Source: an uncultured Luminiphilus sp.
GTDB taxonomy: Bacteria; Pseudomonadota; Gammaproteobacteria; Pseudomonadales; Halieaceae
Assembly (NCBI GenBank): GCA_905182485.1
Contig: CAJJBO010000012.1
Location: forward strand, 1 to 49,033
DNA length: 49,033 nt
Direction of reading: 5' to 3'
Shown: piece by piece, positions 36,197 to 46,736 of the stretch
Numbering within the stretch: position 1 is the first letter of the stretch
How the letters are laid out: the number at the start of each line of letters is the position of its first letter
The notes under the pieces: generated by a model
What the model saw: only the letters and a program-made list of their open reading frames with translations
Database searches by the model: none
What the model was told of the DNA's origin: nothing
Made by a program: the position numbers and the translations under genes

Positions 36197-38343
36197 TTAT
36201 CGCGCGCCACCTTGCTCCAGATTGATCGGCACGTCCTTAAAGTCTGTGATGCCCTTCATTCGGTTACGCATCTCCAACGGCAACGCTCTCAGCTCATCGT
36301 CTGTCTCCACCACCCTAGGGGTAATAAAAACAAGCAACTCAGTGCGAACAGTGCCGTCACTCGTGTTGCTGAACAGGCTCCCCAGCACGGGGAATATCCA
36401 TCAGCAAGGGCACACCGCTTTTGGTCTGAGTGCTGTTATCTCGTATTAAGCCGCCCAGCACCACTGAGTCTCCGCTGCGCACGGCGATCCGACTGCTCAA
36501 ATTTCTCTCCGTAAAACTGCGCTGGCCTGTCGCTGAATCCTCGGGCCCAACGTCAGTCACCGACTGCATGACATCCAATGTGACCAGCCCACCGTCATTT
36601 ACCGAGGGCGTTACTTCCAACTTGACACCCGTGTCCTTGTATTCGATGGACGTTTGAGCTACCCCGCCATCCGTCACCGACACCATGGACTGGATGGGCT
36701 GTTGGTCGCCAACGTGAATCGCCGCCGTATGGTTATCCAAAACCAACACAGAGGGGGTAGAAATCACGTTCACCAGCGACTCCTCAGCTAGCGCATTCAC
36801 GACAGCCCTCATGTCTCCCGCACTGTTGCTCACCTTATAGGAAAATCCGGGCACCACGGCCCGCTAACCCGCTGGCGCCGAAGTCCAACGAGCCCACGCC
36901 CGAGTAATCGTTACCAATGCTATTCTGGAACATCCACTCCAATCCGTACTGCAAACCATCGACCAGCGTCACCTCGACAATGCTGGCCTCTATTAATACC
37001 TGCGTGGCAATCACATCGAGTTTTTTCAAAATGCGCTCTATCTTGCCGTACTCATAGGGTGAGGCATAAACCAGTAACGCGTTGTTGTAGTCATCGGACA
37101 CCACGCGAATCGATTGCCCCAGCTCAAAACTGGAGCCTCCCATGGACTGGCCAGCGCCAGTGCTCGGCATTCCGCCGCTGCCGCCGTTCCCGCTACCGCC
37201 ACCGGATCGCTGAGACTGCATGCCTGGCGCCACTTGTGACTTACCCGCACCACCACTGCCTTTGTTGCCGTCCTCTGCGAATATCGTACTCAGCAGCATC
37301 GCCATTTGGCCCGCATTTCCATTGAGCACTTGGTAAACATTAAGGGTCGACTCAGAGGCAGGCTCATCAATGGCGTCAAGCTGCTCGACCCAATTGCCTA
37401 CTATTTCGATATAAGCGGCACGAGGCGAGACCACTAAAATACTGTTTAGCCGCTCGACCGGGAGGACACGAACCATGCTGGCTAGGCCCGATACGCCCCC
37501 TTCGCCCGTATTTAAAATATGCTCCAGCTCAATAAAAACGTCCTCTACGGTACCGCGCTGAATAGGGAAGACACCGACTGACGTGCCCGCCAATTGATCG
37601 ATATCGAAAGTGGTCACGATGTCCAGCCACCCCTCAATCTGCATTTGGGTGCCGGCCAGCACCAGTAAATTGCGCTTGATATCAACGCGAACAAAGCTGC
37701 GGTCACTTGCGACTGGCTTGAGAATCTCAGCCATTTCGGTCGCGCCAATGTACTGGAGCGGCACAATCACATTGGTATACCCCGTGCCAGTCCCCGAAGC
37801 ACTTTGAAAGCTAGGGGCCATCCGGCTCGCGTTCTGGGCCCCACTGATGAAGAGCCTATTATTGGGGCCTCGCACCAACAGTGCGCCGTGGTTGTGCAGG
37901 AGGGACTCTAAAATCGGCAACAACTCGTCTCGCGGAATCGGGGAACGAGTTCGTAGCGTCACTGCGCCCTGTACCGGGTGCTCAACAATGTAATCGAGAC
38001 CCAGCAGGTCCCCCACAATAGAGTGCACGACCTCAGACAGCGGGGCTTCCTCAAAATTGAGCGTGACCGCATCGCCATAGACTTTAATCGGCTCGCGGGC
38101 GGGCGGCATGCGAACGCCTTGGTCCGTGCCTAAAAATAGGCTCCCACGGCCCCCATCTTCGGCCGGATCTTGGGGCAGATCGCTATTGGTTGTATCCGCA
38201 GCTTGGCTCGCCGCTGTCATGCCGCTGGACGGCTTTGCTTCAGCAGGTGATCCCGCTTGGTTCAGGTCTTGAGTGGCACAGCTCAGCAGCAGCGGCAGGA
38301 TCAAGCACATCAAGCTTGCCGAGATTCTTCTAAGCGTTTTCAT
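36197..38343 (-). CDS. gspD: T2SS outer-membrane secretin GspD, two frameshifts
   Basis: Forms the outer-membrane channel of type II secretion. The ATG at 38343 (MKTLRRISASLMC) has GGAG upstream and a lipobox LLLSC, so this secretin is predicted to be a lipoprotein; an ATG at 38436 overlapping the gspC stop is an alternative. N0 and N1-N3 ring domains follow (VTLNFEEAPLSEVVHSIVG; YIGATEMAEILKPV; FPIQRGTVEDVFIELEHIL), with a Gly/Ser-rich insertion near residues 375-420, then the secretin core (VNVISTPSVLVLDNHTAAI, GVPLLMDIP, LLVFITPRVV). The frame breaks near 36850 and 36375 as in neighbouring genes. Reconstructed length about 715. Being last before the lipoprotein gene matches the Xps-type gene order. 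Confidence 0.93.
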
Positions 38344-38432
38344 CGGAATCATCTCCGCTAGTTGTTGAGCCTGAGAGCAAGCCCAATCAGTGGACCTCAC
38401 TGAACGGACTGTTTTTGTCATACTTATGTCCT

Positions 38433-39152
38433 TCATTTTTCACCGCTCTCGTTTGCTGTGCTTCGACCGCTGTAAACATCTCCAAAGGTCATTGTCTTTG
38501 GCGGCGCCTCTGCATCCACTGCAGCGGAATCAGAGGACGAGCCTACTGGCTGTTCGCTAGCCGCGCTCTGCGCTGCCGGAACTGCGGGGGCAGGTAATGC
38601 TTCAGCTGATTGATCGGTCGAAAAAGCCATCTGAAGTAACGCTCGTTGACCCGTAGCAGCCTCAAACAAGGCACCCCGCGGTTCCAATGACCGCAATGTC
38701 CAGCCCTTGACGGATTCTCCCACTGGCAAGCGTTGCCGCTCACCATTATCAAGACGAACGATCGCGCCCGCCACTTCCTGAGAGCCAAATATTCCCAATA
38801 GGCTTATTCCGTCGATGCTGCCCACTATCTCGTCACTGGGCGCCACTTCGGCGCTGGCTTTTTCTGCTTCCTCGCCCATTTGCTGCGGCAGTGGCGGCAC
38901 ACGTTTGATGGCAAACACGGGCCGAAGACTAAAGTCAGCGCTACTCAGCACTGGCCTAGAGTCCGCCAGAACCGTTTGTACCGAAACCGGCGCAAACAGA
39001 GAGCTTGCTGGCGCCATAGGATGCGGCGTGCCGGCCAGCACAAAATAGACCAGTGCCAGACAAAGCACCATCGCCAGTGCCGCTAACGACCGCTGAAGCA
39101 GGCTTGGTAGGCGACGCCAGCGAAGGACAGTGGCATCAAGCATCGGGCTCAC
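38433..39152 (-). CDS. gspC: T2SS inner-membrane protein GspC
   Basis: Links the inner-membrane platform to the secretin. The 239-residue protein has a short cytoplasmic tail, one transmembrane helix (about 22-42, LAALAMVLCLALVYFVLAG), a proline-rich linker, and a homology-region domain (SIDGISLLGIFGSQEVAGAI, then LPVGESVKGWTLRSLEP) with the beta-strand pattern of GspC. The C-terminal 60 residues are Ala/Ser/Pro rich, without a clear PDZ or coiled-coil domain. It lies after gspM and before gspD, as the xpsN gene does in Xanthomonas, and is sometimes named gspN there. Overlaps of 17 bases with gspM and 4 bases with the upstream gspD start candidate suggest a tight operon. Confidence 0.85.
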   Translation of the reverse strand: MSPMLDATVLRWRRLPSLLQRSLAALAMVLCLALVYFVLAGTPHPMAPASSLFAPVSVQTVLADSRPVLSSADFSLRPVFAIKRVPPLPQQMGEEAEKASAEVAPSDEIVGSIDGISLLGIFGSQEVAGAIVRLDNGERQRLPVGESVKGWTLRSLEPRGALFEAATGQRALLQMAFSTDQSAEALPAPAVPAAQSAASEQPVGSSSDSAAVDAEAPPKTMTFGDVYSGRSTANESGEK

Positions 39153-39780
39153 TCAACCGAAAAGCAGCAATATCAACCTTAGCCATGACATGATCTTCTG
39201 TGCCGACCAGTGTGCTCGGATTTCTACGCCGATTAATCCGCCTCATCGCTTCTATCTTCATCCCTTCAGGAAACAGTGCCGGCACTGCAAGATACAACCG
39301 CTCTAGGAACGCGTCGAAATCATCTGGACCGCCCGTTAACTCCAGGGTCGCATTTAATTTGACTAGCGCGTCGAGCGCCTCTGGCTCCCTCACTTCGCTC
39401 CCCACGACCGTTAACCCCGCCTCGCTGGCAAGTTGCCTGAGTTGCTGCTGCAGTAGCGCACCGCCTCGCCCCGAATCCCCCGTATCCTCAATCGCAAGCT
39501 CTGACAGCGCGACATTAACGTCAGCCAATGCGTCCGTAATCCTTGGTGCTGCCTCAATGTACCCCAGCAATCGACTGATTCGGGGCTTGGTGGCGCTAAT
39601 CTCAGAGACATTACTCATCCACCATCCAAAAATATTGCCCAGCGCCAAAAGGGTCAGCACCATCACTACCAGGCCCGCACCGATTAGCACTGAGCGCGCC
39701 TGAACAGGCAACTGAATCAGCGCCTTCCTCAGCTTCACTCCCTGTTCCAACAGCGATGCGCTGAGCATTTGGTAATTCAC
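39136..39780 (-). CDS. gspM: T2SS protein GspM
   Basis: A bitopic inner-membrane protein partnering GspL. The 214-residue protein has one transmembrane helix (about 32-52, VLIGAGLVVMVLTLLALGNI) followed by a short coiled coil and a periplasmic ferredoxin-like domain (about 125-214). The QQLRQLASEAGLTVVGSEVR segment is typical of PilO/GspM proteins. Its start overlaps the gspL stop by 4 bases and its end overlaps the gspC start, so translation is likely coupled. The intact frame contrasts with several broken neighbours. Confidence 0.87.
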   Translation of the reverse strand: MNYQMLSASLLEQGVKLRKALIQLPVQARSVLIGAGLVVMVLTLLALGNIFGWWMSNVSEISATKPRISRLLGYIEAAPRITDALADVNVALSELAIEDTGDSGRGGALLQQQLRQLASEAGLTVVGSEVREPEALDALVKLNATLELTGGPDDFDAFLERLYLAVPALFPEGMKIEAMRRINRRRNPSTLVGTEDHVMAKVDIAAFRLSEPDA

Positions 39781-40898
39781 TGCAACACCTCTGACAGAGG
39801 TGTTGTCGGCGCAACCACCGGTTCCTCTGCCTCAGGCTTAGGAGGTTCAGTCACCCGCCATTGAATACTGAATCGCTCGAGCCCGTTATTTTGATCACGC
39901 GCAAAAGCGGACAGCGCAGCCACATCGGTATAGCCTGGCTGCTCCGTCAGCATGCGCAAGTAGACCGAAGCGTTATTGGAATACCCTCTGACGATGACCT
40001 CGCTACTGTCAAAATTAAGCCTATCGAAATAGACCGTATCCGGTGCCGATGCGGCAATATGATTAAGCCAATATTGATAATTCGGGCGCTCAACAATCGC
40101 AGCCTGAATAGCGCCTAGTCGCGTGCGGCCCAGCTGGAGTTCCTGCCGGCCGTTTGCTGCCTCGGCAGCGTCGACACGCACCTGCTGAAATCCCGCGTTC
40201 AAACGATCGGCACGGAGCGAGGTAGCCAATGCGATGGCCATCAGGCCCACCATGACACACACCCAAATCGCTGCCCACAATCCCGCTAGCCGCCTTAACT
40301 CGCCGTGATAGGCAGCACGGCGCGTCTGCCCACCAAACCCCATGAAGCTGATAGGAACCCCATCATCCGTCAGGGCCCAGACTTCAGGCGCCTCCGCTAT
40401 TCTATTATCGGTGGCAAATTCAGTAGTCTCCAGCGTCTTGTCGATCGCCGCTTGCGCCGTAATGGCCAACACAACCTCGATAACCGATTCTCCCCGAGAT
40501 AGCACGCGCCACGACGCTCGGGTGTCCTGATCTGAAAAGGGTGAAGACAGGTCGATTTCTAAGGCCATCGCCGACCCGAGGTCCTCTTCACTCGCTGCAG
40601 GCAGTTGCAGTGTTTTCAGTAACACCGCGTCCTGCGGGAGCGCCACCGCACAGTGCCGCACAATGTCAGCGCGATGAGCGCCACTTTCACTGCGGCCGCT
40701 AGCGATATCCTCGCAAAGTCGGTCCGCTTGATACAACGACTCTGTCCCTTCAGAGAAAAGCGTTACCGGTGGATCAAAACGCCGTAATAACCAAGCATCA
40801 TGATCATAAAGCAGCTGCTCAAGACCCAACGCAAGCCATTTCCCAGCTCGCGTAAGATCCAGACCAAACAAGCTCCAATTGTTCGCTACTTGCCCCAT
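39777..40898 (-). CDS. gspL: T2SS protein GspL
   Basis: Recruits the GspE ATPase to the membrane. The 373-residue protein has an actin-like cytoplasmic domain (residues 1 to about 210, with FGLDLTRAGKWLALGLEQLL and the VRHCAVALPQDAVLLKTLQL segment), one transmembrane helix (about 213-234, LWAAIWVCVMVGLMAIALA), and a periplasmic part resembling PilN (DTVYFDRLNFDSSEVIVRGY). The layout is that of GspL. ATG 40898 follows the gspK stop by a few bases. The C-terminus, rich in Pro and Glu, overlaps the gspM start. Confidence 0.88.
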   Translation of the reverse strand: MGQVANNWSLFGLDLTRAGKWLALGLEQLLYDHDAWLLRRFDPPVTLFSEGTESLYQADRLCEDIASGRSESGAHRADIVRHCAVALPQDAVLLKTLQLPAASEEDLGSAMALEIDLSSPFSDQDTRASWRVLSRGESVIEVVLAITAQAAIDKTLETTEFATDNRIAEAPEVWALTDDGVPISFMGFGGQTRRAAYHGELRRLAGLWAAIWVCVMVGLMAIALATSLRADRLNAGFQQVRVDAAEAANGRQELQLGRTRLGAIQAAIVERPNYQYWLNHIAASAPDTVYFDRLNFDSSEVIVRGYSNNASVYLRMLTEQPGYTDVAALSAFARDQNNGLERFSIQWRVTEPPKPEAEEPVVAPTTPLSEVLQ

Positions 40899-40901
40899 TA
40901 C

Positions 40902-41772
40902 CTACCCCGAATCACCGCCCGTCTTATGCCGCGGTTTTTCAACTCTGGCGAGCCGCACAGCAGAAAATTCATCCGACCCACGGCTTTCGACCCAAATACG
41001 CTGCACGAACCCTTCTGACGGCGAGGTCGAGACTTCTATTTCCACGCAATAATACCCAGACGCCGCCGCCGCGTCAGGTTTGGAGCCAGAATCCAGCGAA
41101 GAGCCCTCCTCTATGCCACTGCCAAAAGCGGCCCGCATTTCGGGCGGTGCTGACGCCGGGTCCACGCCAGACCCCACATTAAACGGCGAGATGCTGGGTC
41201 GAATACGGTCATAAACGGCGCGATTCATGCCCTCGACCCCCAGTAGCTGCTCAACATAGACCCCAGCGCGAGCTTGACGATGGCGAGAAAAAGACTGAAA
41301 ACTCCCCGCGGGTCCGGAACCAACACCCGAGCCTTCGAGTTCCGTCTCAACGATCTGCTGCGCTAGGGACGCCGCCCTGCCCTCATCGAGTGCGCCGACT
41401 CCTGCCAACAGTTGCCGCCACACCTCCGAGTCTGCTTCCGCAATCGATACGAAACCCGAGGCAGGATAGACGGTTGCCGTAATGCGAAACCCATCGAGCT
41501 CATACTGCGCCTTAAAAATCCGCGTTAGCGCCGCTAGATCAACCTCGCCGTCATCATTAGTGGCCGTCCGGGCGCGCGCGCGATCCAACACCGCTAACCG
41601 AGCGATGCCCTTGCCGATCGCGAAAGTTTGCGCCTCTCCTAGGCGAGCCGAAGCGAGATTCACTTCGTCGCGGGCCAGCGCCAGCGCGCCACCGACGGTA
41701 ATAGCCATAGCAGCTATTAGCCACATGACCAGCACCAGCGCGGCACCTTGCTGACGAGCGAGGCCGCGTCAC
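40902..41772 (-). CDS. gspK: T2SS minor pseudopilin GspK, start damaged
   Basis: The largest minor pseudopilin, capping the pseudopilus tip with GspI and GspJ. The pattern RQQGAALVLVMWLIAAMAIT, with a GspK-type prepilin site lacking the usual Glu at +5, then the large domain with the SLAQQIVETELEG helical insert and the EQLLGVEGMNRAVYDRI segment, is diagnostic. The open frame starts at 41735 inside the hydrophobic helix, but a GTG at 41772 overlapping the gspJ stop would give a proper leader if one base is corrected. The Gly/Ser-rich loop near residue 215 is unusual but compatible. Length about 290, as in GspK. Confidence 0.87.
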
Positions 41773-42389
41773 GTCGAGGCCCTGTAGCCATCGAACGCCA
41801 CCACCAGCGGTGGCCACGCCATGCCCTCGATCTCCCACTCCAACTGGACTCCCGGGGGCAAGTCGGCACTGAGCCTGGTTACCACTGTTATCGTCGCTCA
41901 TCAGCGTAGCCACGTCCAGCATCCGGTTCTTTCAGTTTGCTTACCCTGAAAGCTGCGCAAATTCCTCAGCAACGTCTCAGAGGGAATCACTGCCCCCCAT
42001 TTAGGGTCGCTGTCGGCTTGCTCCGCCACCTCCGAATCCGGAATCGCAAAGTCGAGCATCAGGGCATCGTCCTCACGACGCAGGCGCAACCAGGTCACCC
42101 CCCCTGCGGCACCAACGCGGTCAATGGGTGCCAGCCAGCTGATCTGGCCGCCGCCGGCATCAAAAGCGCCTTGATGAGGCGAATACGCCTCACGCAAGAC
42201 GTGCCTGAGAAAATAGGTCACCTCGCGCAATCGTGCTGTCCGATTCGCAGACTGCTCCACCGCGGTATAGGTGGTGGCAAAGGTACGTAACGACGCAGAC
42301 AGCGCCAACATCACCATCGAGAGCACCACAGCGGAAACCATCACTTCCACTAGTGTCATCCCCGACTCGCGACGCATCTTAGGCCTCAT
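41769..42389 (-). CDS. gspJ: T2SS minor pseudopilin GspJ, two frameshifts
   Basis: Minor pseudopilin of the T2SS tip complex. ATG 42389 gives leader MRPKMRRESG followed by MTLVEVMVSAVVLSMVMLAL, with the conserved Glu at +5. The domain continues with RLREVTYFLRHVLREAYSPH and DALMLDFAIPDSEVAEQ. The listed frame stops at 41901; correcting indels near 41935 and 41890 recovers LDVATLMSDDNSG and then ADLPPGVQLEWEIEGMAWPP with a stop at 41769, next to gspK. Reconstructed length about 207, typical for GspJ. The start overlaps the gspI end by 11 bases. Confidence 0.87.
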
Positions 42390-42787
42390 TCCTCAATTTC
42401 GTGGCGGTTCTCAAACTGACGGATCTGGGTTGCCCTTCGCCAGGCCAACTGACCCTCAAACGAACCCAACCGATTCCGGATTCCTCGCGCTCTGGAATCA
42501 GCTCTACCCAGCCCTCCCACCGATAAACGCCAAACTGGCCCTGAGTCCGCTCCGCCTCATCAGGCTGGGTCACCAGAAACGCATCCAGCTGAGACTCAGC
42601 CAAAGTGGTTGCAATAGCGTATTCGGCGGACACGCGCGCATTGCGGGTGGCGCCCGAGGCGGCTTGATAAAGCACTCCCTAATGCGAGCCCCAGAATCAC
42701 CAGCGCCGCCAGCATTTCAACCAACGAGAAACCGTTTTGGCGCTCTTGCTCTGGGCAGCGTGCGAAGCACGCACGTCAGCGGTTCAT
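42379..42787 (-). CDS. gspI: T2SS minor pseudopilin GspI, frameshifted
   Basis: The C-terminal part (42379-42675) reads AASGATRNARVSAEYAIATT and VYRWEGWVELIPEREESGIG, the GspI soluble domain. Upstream, the prepilin motif RQNGFSLVEMLAALVILGLAL is present in another frame, joined by removing one G near 42676. The start is unclear: ATG 42787 overlaps the gspH stop in the usual coupled way but has a TGA three codons later, so a second indel is likely at 42735-42780. Expected length about 130, as in GspI. Role: pseudopilus tip. Confidence 0.82.
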
Positions 42788-43237
42788 CGCTGCACCGTTT
42801 GGGTCACATCACCCATCAACCAGCCCACTTGCACCAAGGTCCCGGCACCGCCAGGGCCGACAATCGCAATATCACCGCCGGTGGACCCTCCGAAAGGGTA
42901 AAACCGTATCGCAGCGGCGCCCGCCTCAGGGCTCACCTCCGCCGCACTCGTGACAGTCAGTGACACCACATCGGGTAGCGTTGCCAAGCCCGACTTGATC
43001 GCCCCCTACCCCAATGACCTTGCGCTCTGGATAAATCACAAGATCGACGGGCTGCCCGGTCCGAGCAGACTGCCTGCGAGCACTTTGTGCCGCCGAGATC
43101 ACCTCTCTGACCGCACCGCGATAGGCGAGGGAATCGGATAACGCCCCCATATTGGGTAACGCGATGGCAAACAGCAGCCCGGCAATCACCATCACCAGCG
43201 TGATCTCAATCAGCGTAAAGCCGCTCGTGCGCTGCAC
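42784..43237 (-). CDS. gspH: T2SS pseudopilin GspH, one frameshift
   Basis: A GTG at 43237 gives leader VQRTSG and mature FTLIEITLVMVIAGLLFAIA, with Glu at +5, the standard pseudopilin N-terminus; the upstream part of the open frame overlaps gspG and is not protein-like. AQSARRQSARTGQPVDLVIY is the GspH/FimT domain signature. The frame shifts near 42985 to LPDVVSLTVTSAAEVSPEAG and IRFYPFGGSTGGDIAIVG, ending TVQR at 42784, where the stop overlaps the gspI start. Reconstructed length about 150, correct for GspH. Confidence 0.88.
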
Positions 43238-43250
43238 CGCTATCGGCCGC

Positions 43251-43682
43251 TTACCCGGAAATATCGGCGTCTTCACCGCTGCCGCCGCCGCGACCGTCAG
43301 CACCATAGGATACGATGCTAGGGCTGCCGCCTGAATACTGATATTCATAGGCATTACCCCACGGGTCATCAGGTAGCTCTCCTTTTTTGAGATAAGGGCC
43401 ATTCCAGCCCCGTGCACCGGAGGGTTGGCGCACCAGCGCATTGAGCCCCTGCTCACTCGTCGGAAACTTGCCGACATCGAGCTTGTAAAGCTCCAACGCC
43501 TGCTCCAAATCATTAATTTGGATCGCCGCCGATTTAGACTTGGCGCCGCCAAGCTGATTGAGCACTTGCGGCCCTACCAGTGCCGCCAACATACCGAGGA
43601 TCGCCAGCACCACCAGCAGCTCTACCAGGGTGAATCCTGTCATGCTTCGTCTCGACGTCTTGTCACGCATGTTGTCCTGCAT
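43251..43682 (-). CDS. gspG: T2SS major pseudopilin GspG
   Basis: Main subunit of the pseudopilus. The processed N-terminus FTLVELLVVLAILGMLAALV with Glu at +5 follows leader ending SMTG. The GspG hallmarks GPYLKKGELPDDPWGNAYEY, SYGADGRGGG and the acidic end are present; the Asp residues near the end are calcium ligands in the family. ATG 43682 with GAGGGG upstream is preferred; 43706 is the longer frame and 43670 also possible. About 143 residues, normal, and the frame is intact. gspF precedes it by about 40 bases and gspH follows within 15. Confidence 0.93.
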   Translation of the reverse strand: MQDNMRDKTSRRSMTGFTLVELLVVLAILGMLAALVGPQVLNQLGGAKSKSAAIQINDLEQALELYKLDVGKFPTSEQGLNALVRQPSGARGWNGPYLKKGELPDDPWGNAYEYQYSGGSPSIVSYGADGRGGGSGEDADISG

Positions 43683-43725
43683 GTGCTTCCCCTCGCTTGT
43701 CGCCATCTCAGTCTCTGTCAGCCGC

Positions 43726-44997
43726 TTAGAATGCCATGGTATTCACGGAGAGGATCCCCATCAAAATACCCATAATAATAATCGCGATGAGGCCACCCAT
43801 TCCTAAAATCAAAGCGGGTTCCAATAAAGTCAGCGCTCGCTTCACGTCGGCTTCGACCTCAGCTTCATAAACCTGCGCCAACTCCAGTAGCATCGTATCG
43901 AGGCGCCCCGACTCCTCGCCCACCAATACCATTTGCACCGCCAACGGCGAGAACATCTCGGGGTCCATCGACTTAGACAGCCGCTCTCCTCGCTTAATCG
44001 CTGGCGCCAAATTATCAAGATGATGGCGCAGTACCGTATTTCCCACGGTACCACTGGCGATATCGGCGGCTTTTAAAATGGCCACGCCGTTACCGAGCAA
44101 AGTGCCCATCGTTCGGGCAAAGCGCGACACTTCAAACTTTCGAATGAGGGGTCCCGCCAAGGGCAGGGTGAGGGCACGTACGTCGAGCCAATTGCGACCC
44201 TGGGGCGTCGCCAGCCATTTTCGAATCAGACTTACGCTGCCTCCGATCACGATCGCCATCAGCCACCACCATCCGGCGACTACGTCACCCAGCGAGATAA
44301 TGATCGCGGTGAGCAGCGGTAGACCATCGCCCATTTCTTCAAACAGCGACTCAAATTCCGGCACCACATAACCCAGCATAATCGCGACGGACAAGGATGC
44401 CACCACCGCCAGAATAGCCGGATACACCATTGCCGAGACAATAGTGGAACGAACCGCTCGGCTTCGCTCTAAATACCCCGCCAATTCGGTCAGAACACCG
44501 GCAAGATTGCCGCTCGCTTCTCCGGAGCGCACCATGCTGATATAAAAACTGCTGAATACCACGCCGTGCTGCTCTAATGCCACCGTCAGTGAGCGCCCGG
44601 ATTTCAGCGTCGTCAAAATGTCTTCCATCATCGCTCGGTGCACGCCGCGCATCCGCGGAATCGATCTGCACTTTCATCGCGCGATCGAGGGGCAAACCCG
44701 CCTGCAACAAAATACCCAGCTCCGAGGTAAAGCGCAGCACTTGCTCCGCGCTACTGTGTTCTGCGCGCGAGCCAAACCCCGGCAGAGTCAGGCCGGCGCG
44801 CGGCGCCGCCTCACCTTCTCCCTTGCCCCCAATGCGTTGCGGCATCGCCGTCCCGCCCGCCGACGGTTTCAGCACAATCGGCGTCAAGCCGCGCGCGCGC
44901 AAGGCACGCGCCGCTGACTGCAGATCTGCCGCAGATTCCACGCCCTCCGTTCATGCCCCCCCGACCGATCGGAGGCGCGATAGTCAAACACTGCCAT
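43726..44997 (-). CDS. gspF: T2SS inner-membrane platform protein GspF, two frameshifts
   Basis: Polytopic platform protein that interacts with GspE and the pseudopilus. ATG 44997 opens MAVFDYRASDRSGG; a run of seven identical bases near 44958 appears to lose the frame, which recovers as ESAADLQSAARALRARGLTP. A second break near 44645 joins QIDSADARR to MRGVHRAMMEDILTTLKSGR. The two cytoplasmic GspF domains are visible (FTSELGILLQAGLPLDRAM; FARTMGTLLGNGVAILKAAD) with helices near GNLAGVLTELAGYL-adjacent and C-terminal GLIAIIIMGILMGILSVNTM. Reconstructed length about 423, slightly above the usual 400. It follows gspE by about 20 bases. Confidence 0.9.
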
Positions 44998-45016
44998 CGT
45001 TGCTCACTCCGAGTGC

Positions 45017-46736
45017 TTAATCGAGGTCAAGTTCGGCTTGGTCCTGCGTCACTCGCAAGACTTCATCAATCGACGTTTGTCCAGATAAGACCTTGCGCAT
45101 ACCATCATCGTACAGGGTGCCCATGCCTTTTGAACGAGCCAGCTCCCGCAACTGATTAGCATCTGCACCGTCGAGTATTGACGCGTTGTACCTCGTCGTC
45201 TAAGACAAATAACTCATGAATCGCTGAGCGCCCTGAATACCCGGTGCCCTTGCACTGATCACACCCCACCGCCTCGAAGACATCCGCTCCCTTGGACTCG
45301 TCTCCCGCTATGCCCAATCGCTGCAATTGCTTGCCATCGAGCTGCGCCGGTTTTTTACAGGCCGAGCATAAAACGCGCAATAGCCGCTGCGCCAACACGC
45401 CATTCACCGCTGCCGTAATCAGAAAACGTTCAACGCCCATATCTTCAAGCCGGGTGATCGCGCCGGCCGCCGTATTGGTGTGCAGTGTCGACAAAACTAA
45501 GTGGCCCGTCAGTGCTGCTTGCACAGAGATCTTGCGCGTCTCAGTGTCGCGCATTTCACCAATCATGATGATGTCAGGGTCCTGCCGCAGAATAGACCGC
45601 AAGGCGCGCGCAAACGTGAGATCGATCTGAGATTGCACGGGAATCTGATTAATCCCCTCCAGCTGATACTCCACCGGATCCTCCACCGTAATGATCTTCA
45701 GCGAGTCAGAGTCGAGGTTAGAGAGCGACGCATAGAGCGTGGTGGTCTTACCCGATCCCGTCGGCCCGGTTAACAACAACACGCCGTGAGGACGGTTTAA
45801 CAGTGACAGATACTGTTTGAGGATGTCGGGGCTAAAACCCATCCCGCTGATATCCAGCTTCACACTTTGTCGATCCAATACGCGCATCACCACGCATTCG
45901 CCGTGCACGGTGGGTAACGATGACACCCGTAAATCCAGCTCGTGACCTTTAACTCGCATCATGATGCGGCCATCTTGAGGCAGGCGCCGCTCTGCAATAT
46001 TGAGGTTAGCCAGTAATTTAACCCGCGAGATGACGGCCGCCGACAATCTTTCGTCCACCGGTTGCGCCGCATCTTGCAGCACGCCGTCGACGCGATAGCG
46101 GGTCCGCAACCCGCCATCCACCGATTCAATGTGAATATCCGATGCGCCCAAATCGAGGGATCGTTGAATCAATTGATTGACCAATTGAATGACCGGCGTC
46201 TCACTGGCCAAGTCTTTCAGGTGCTCGACGAATTCCTCGTCATTCACGTAGGCCTCGGCGGCCTGCTCAAAGTCGCCTTGCTCCTCCGCGAGATACACCT
46301 TTAGGGCCTGCTCGATGTCCTGCGAGCTGGCTAACGCCATGGTGACCGGCTTGCCGGTACCCAACTTCAGTGCTTTCTGTACAAAAGTCGCTTGTGGTTC
46401 GGCTGAGGCGAACACCATGCCCTGCTCGTCCGCTTTTACCGGCGCAATGTGATTATTGAACAAAAAAGCCGTCGGCAACGGCGCAATATCCAACGGCGCT
46501 TCTGGAAAATCATCCTTTTGAATCCAGTCGACCTGTAAGTGCTCCGCCAGCATCCGAAAGAGGTCAGGTTCGGCAATGAGGCCAAGTCGAGTCAGCACAT
46601 CACCAATGTAACCACCCATCTCTCGCTGTGCGGCAAGGGCACGCTCGAGGTCCCGGGAGGCCAGCAACCCCTCGGCAATCAGCCGCTCACCAAAAAGCAT
46701 CGCGGAGGGTTGGTTTGCCTGTACTGCCTGAGTCAC
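45017..46736 (-). CDS. gspE: T2SS ATPase GspE, one frameshift
   Basis: Cytoplasmic hexameric ATPase powering pseudopilus assembly. A GTG at 46736 (VTQAVQANQPSAMLFGERLI) with GGAGA upstream is the best start; the upstream extension is arginine-rich and unconserved. After the N-terminal domain (GGYIGDVLTRLGLI), the NTPase core shows Walker A LLLTGPTGSGKTTTLYA, the Asp box with ITVEDPVEYQLEGINQ, and Walker B IIMIGEMRDTETRKIS. A zinc tetracysteine site (CSACKKPAQL and CDQCKGTGYSGR) follows. The listed frame ends at 45156 with a nonsense tail; a shift near 45180 restores ILDGADANQLRELARSKGMG and QDQAELDLD, ending at 45017. Reconstructed length about 573. First gene of the operon. Confidence 0.95.
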
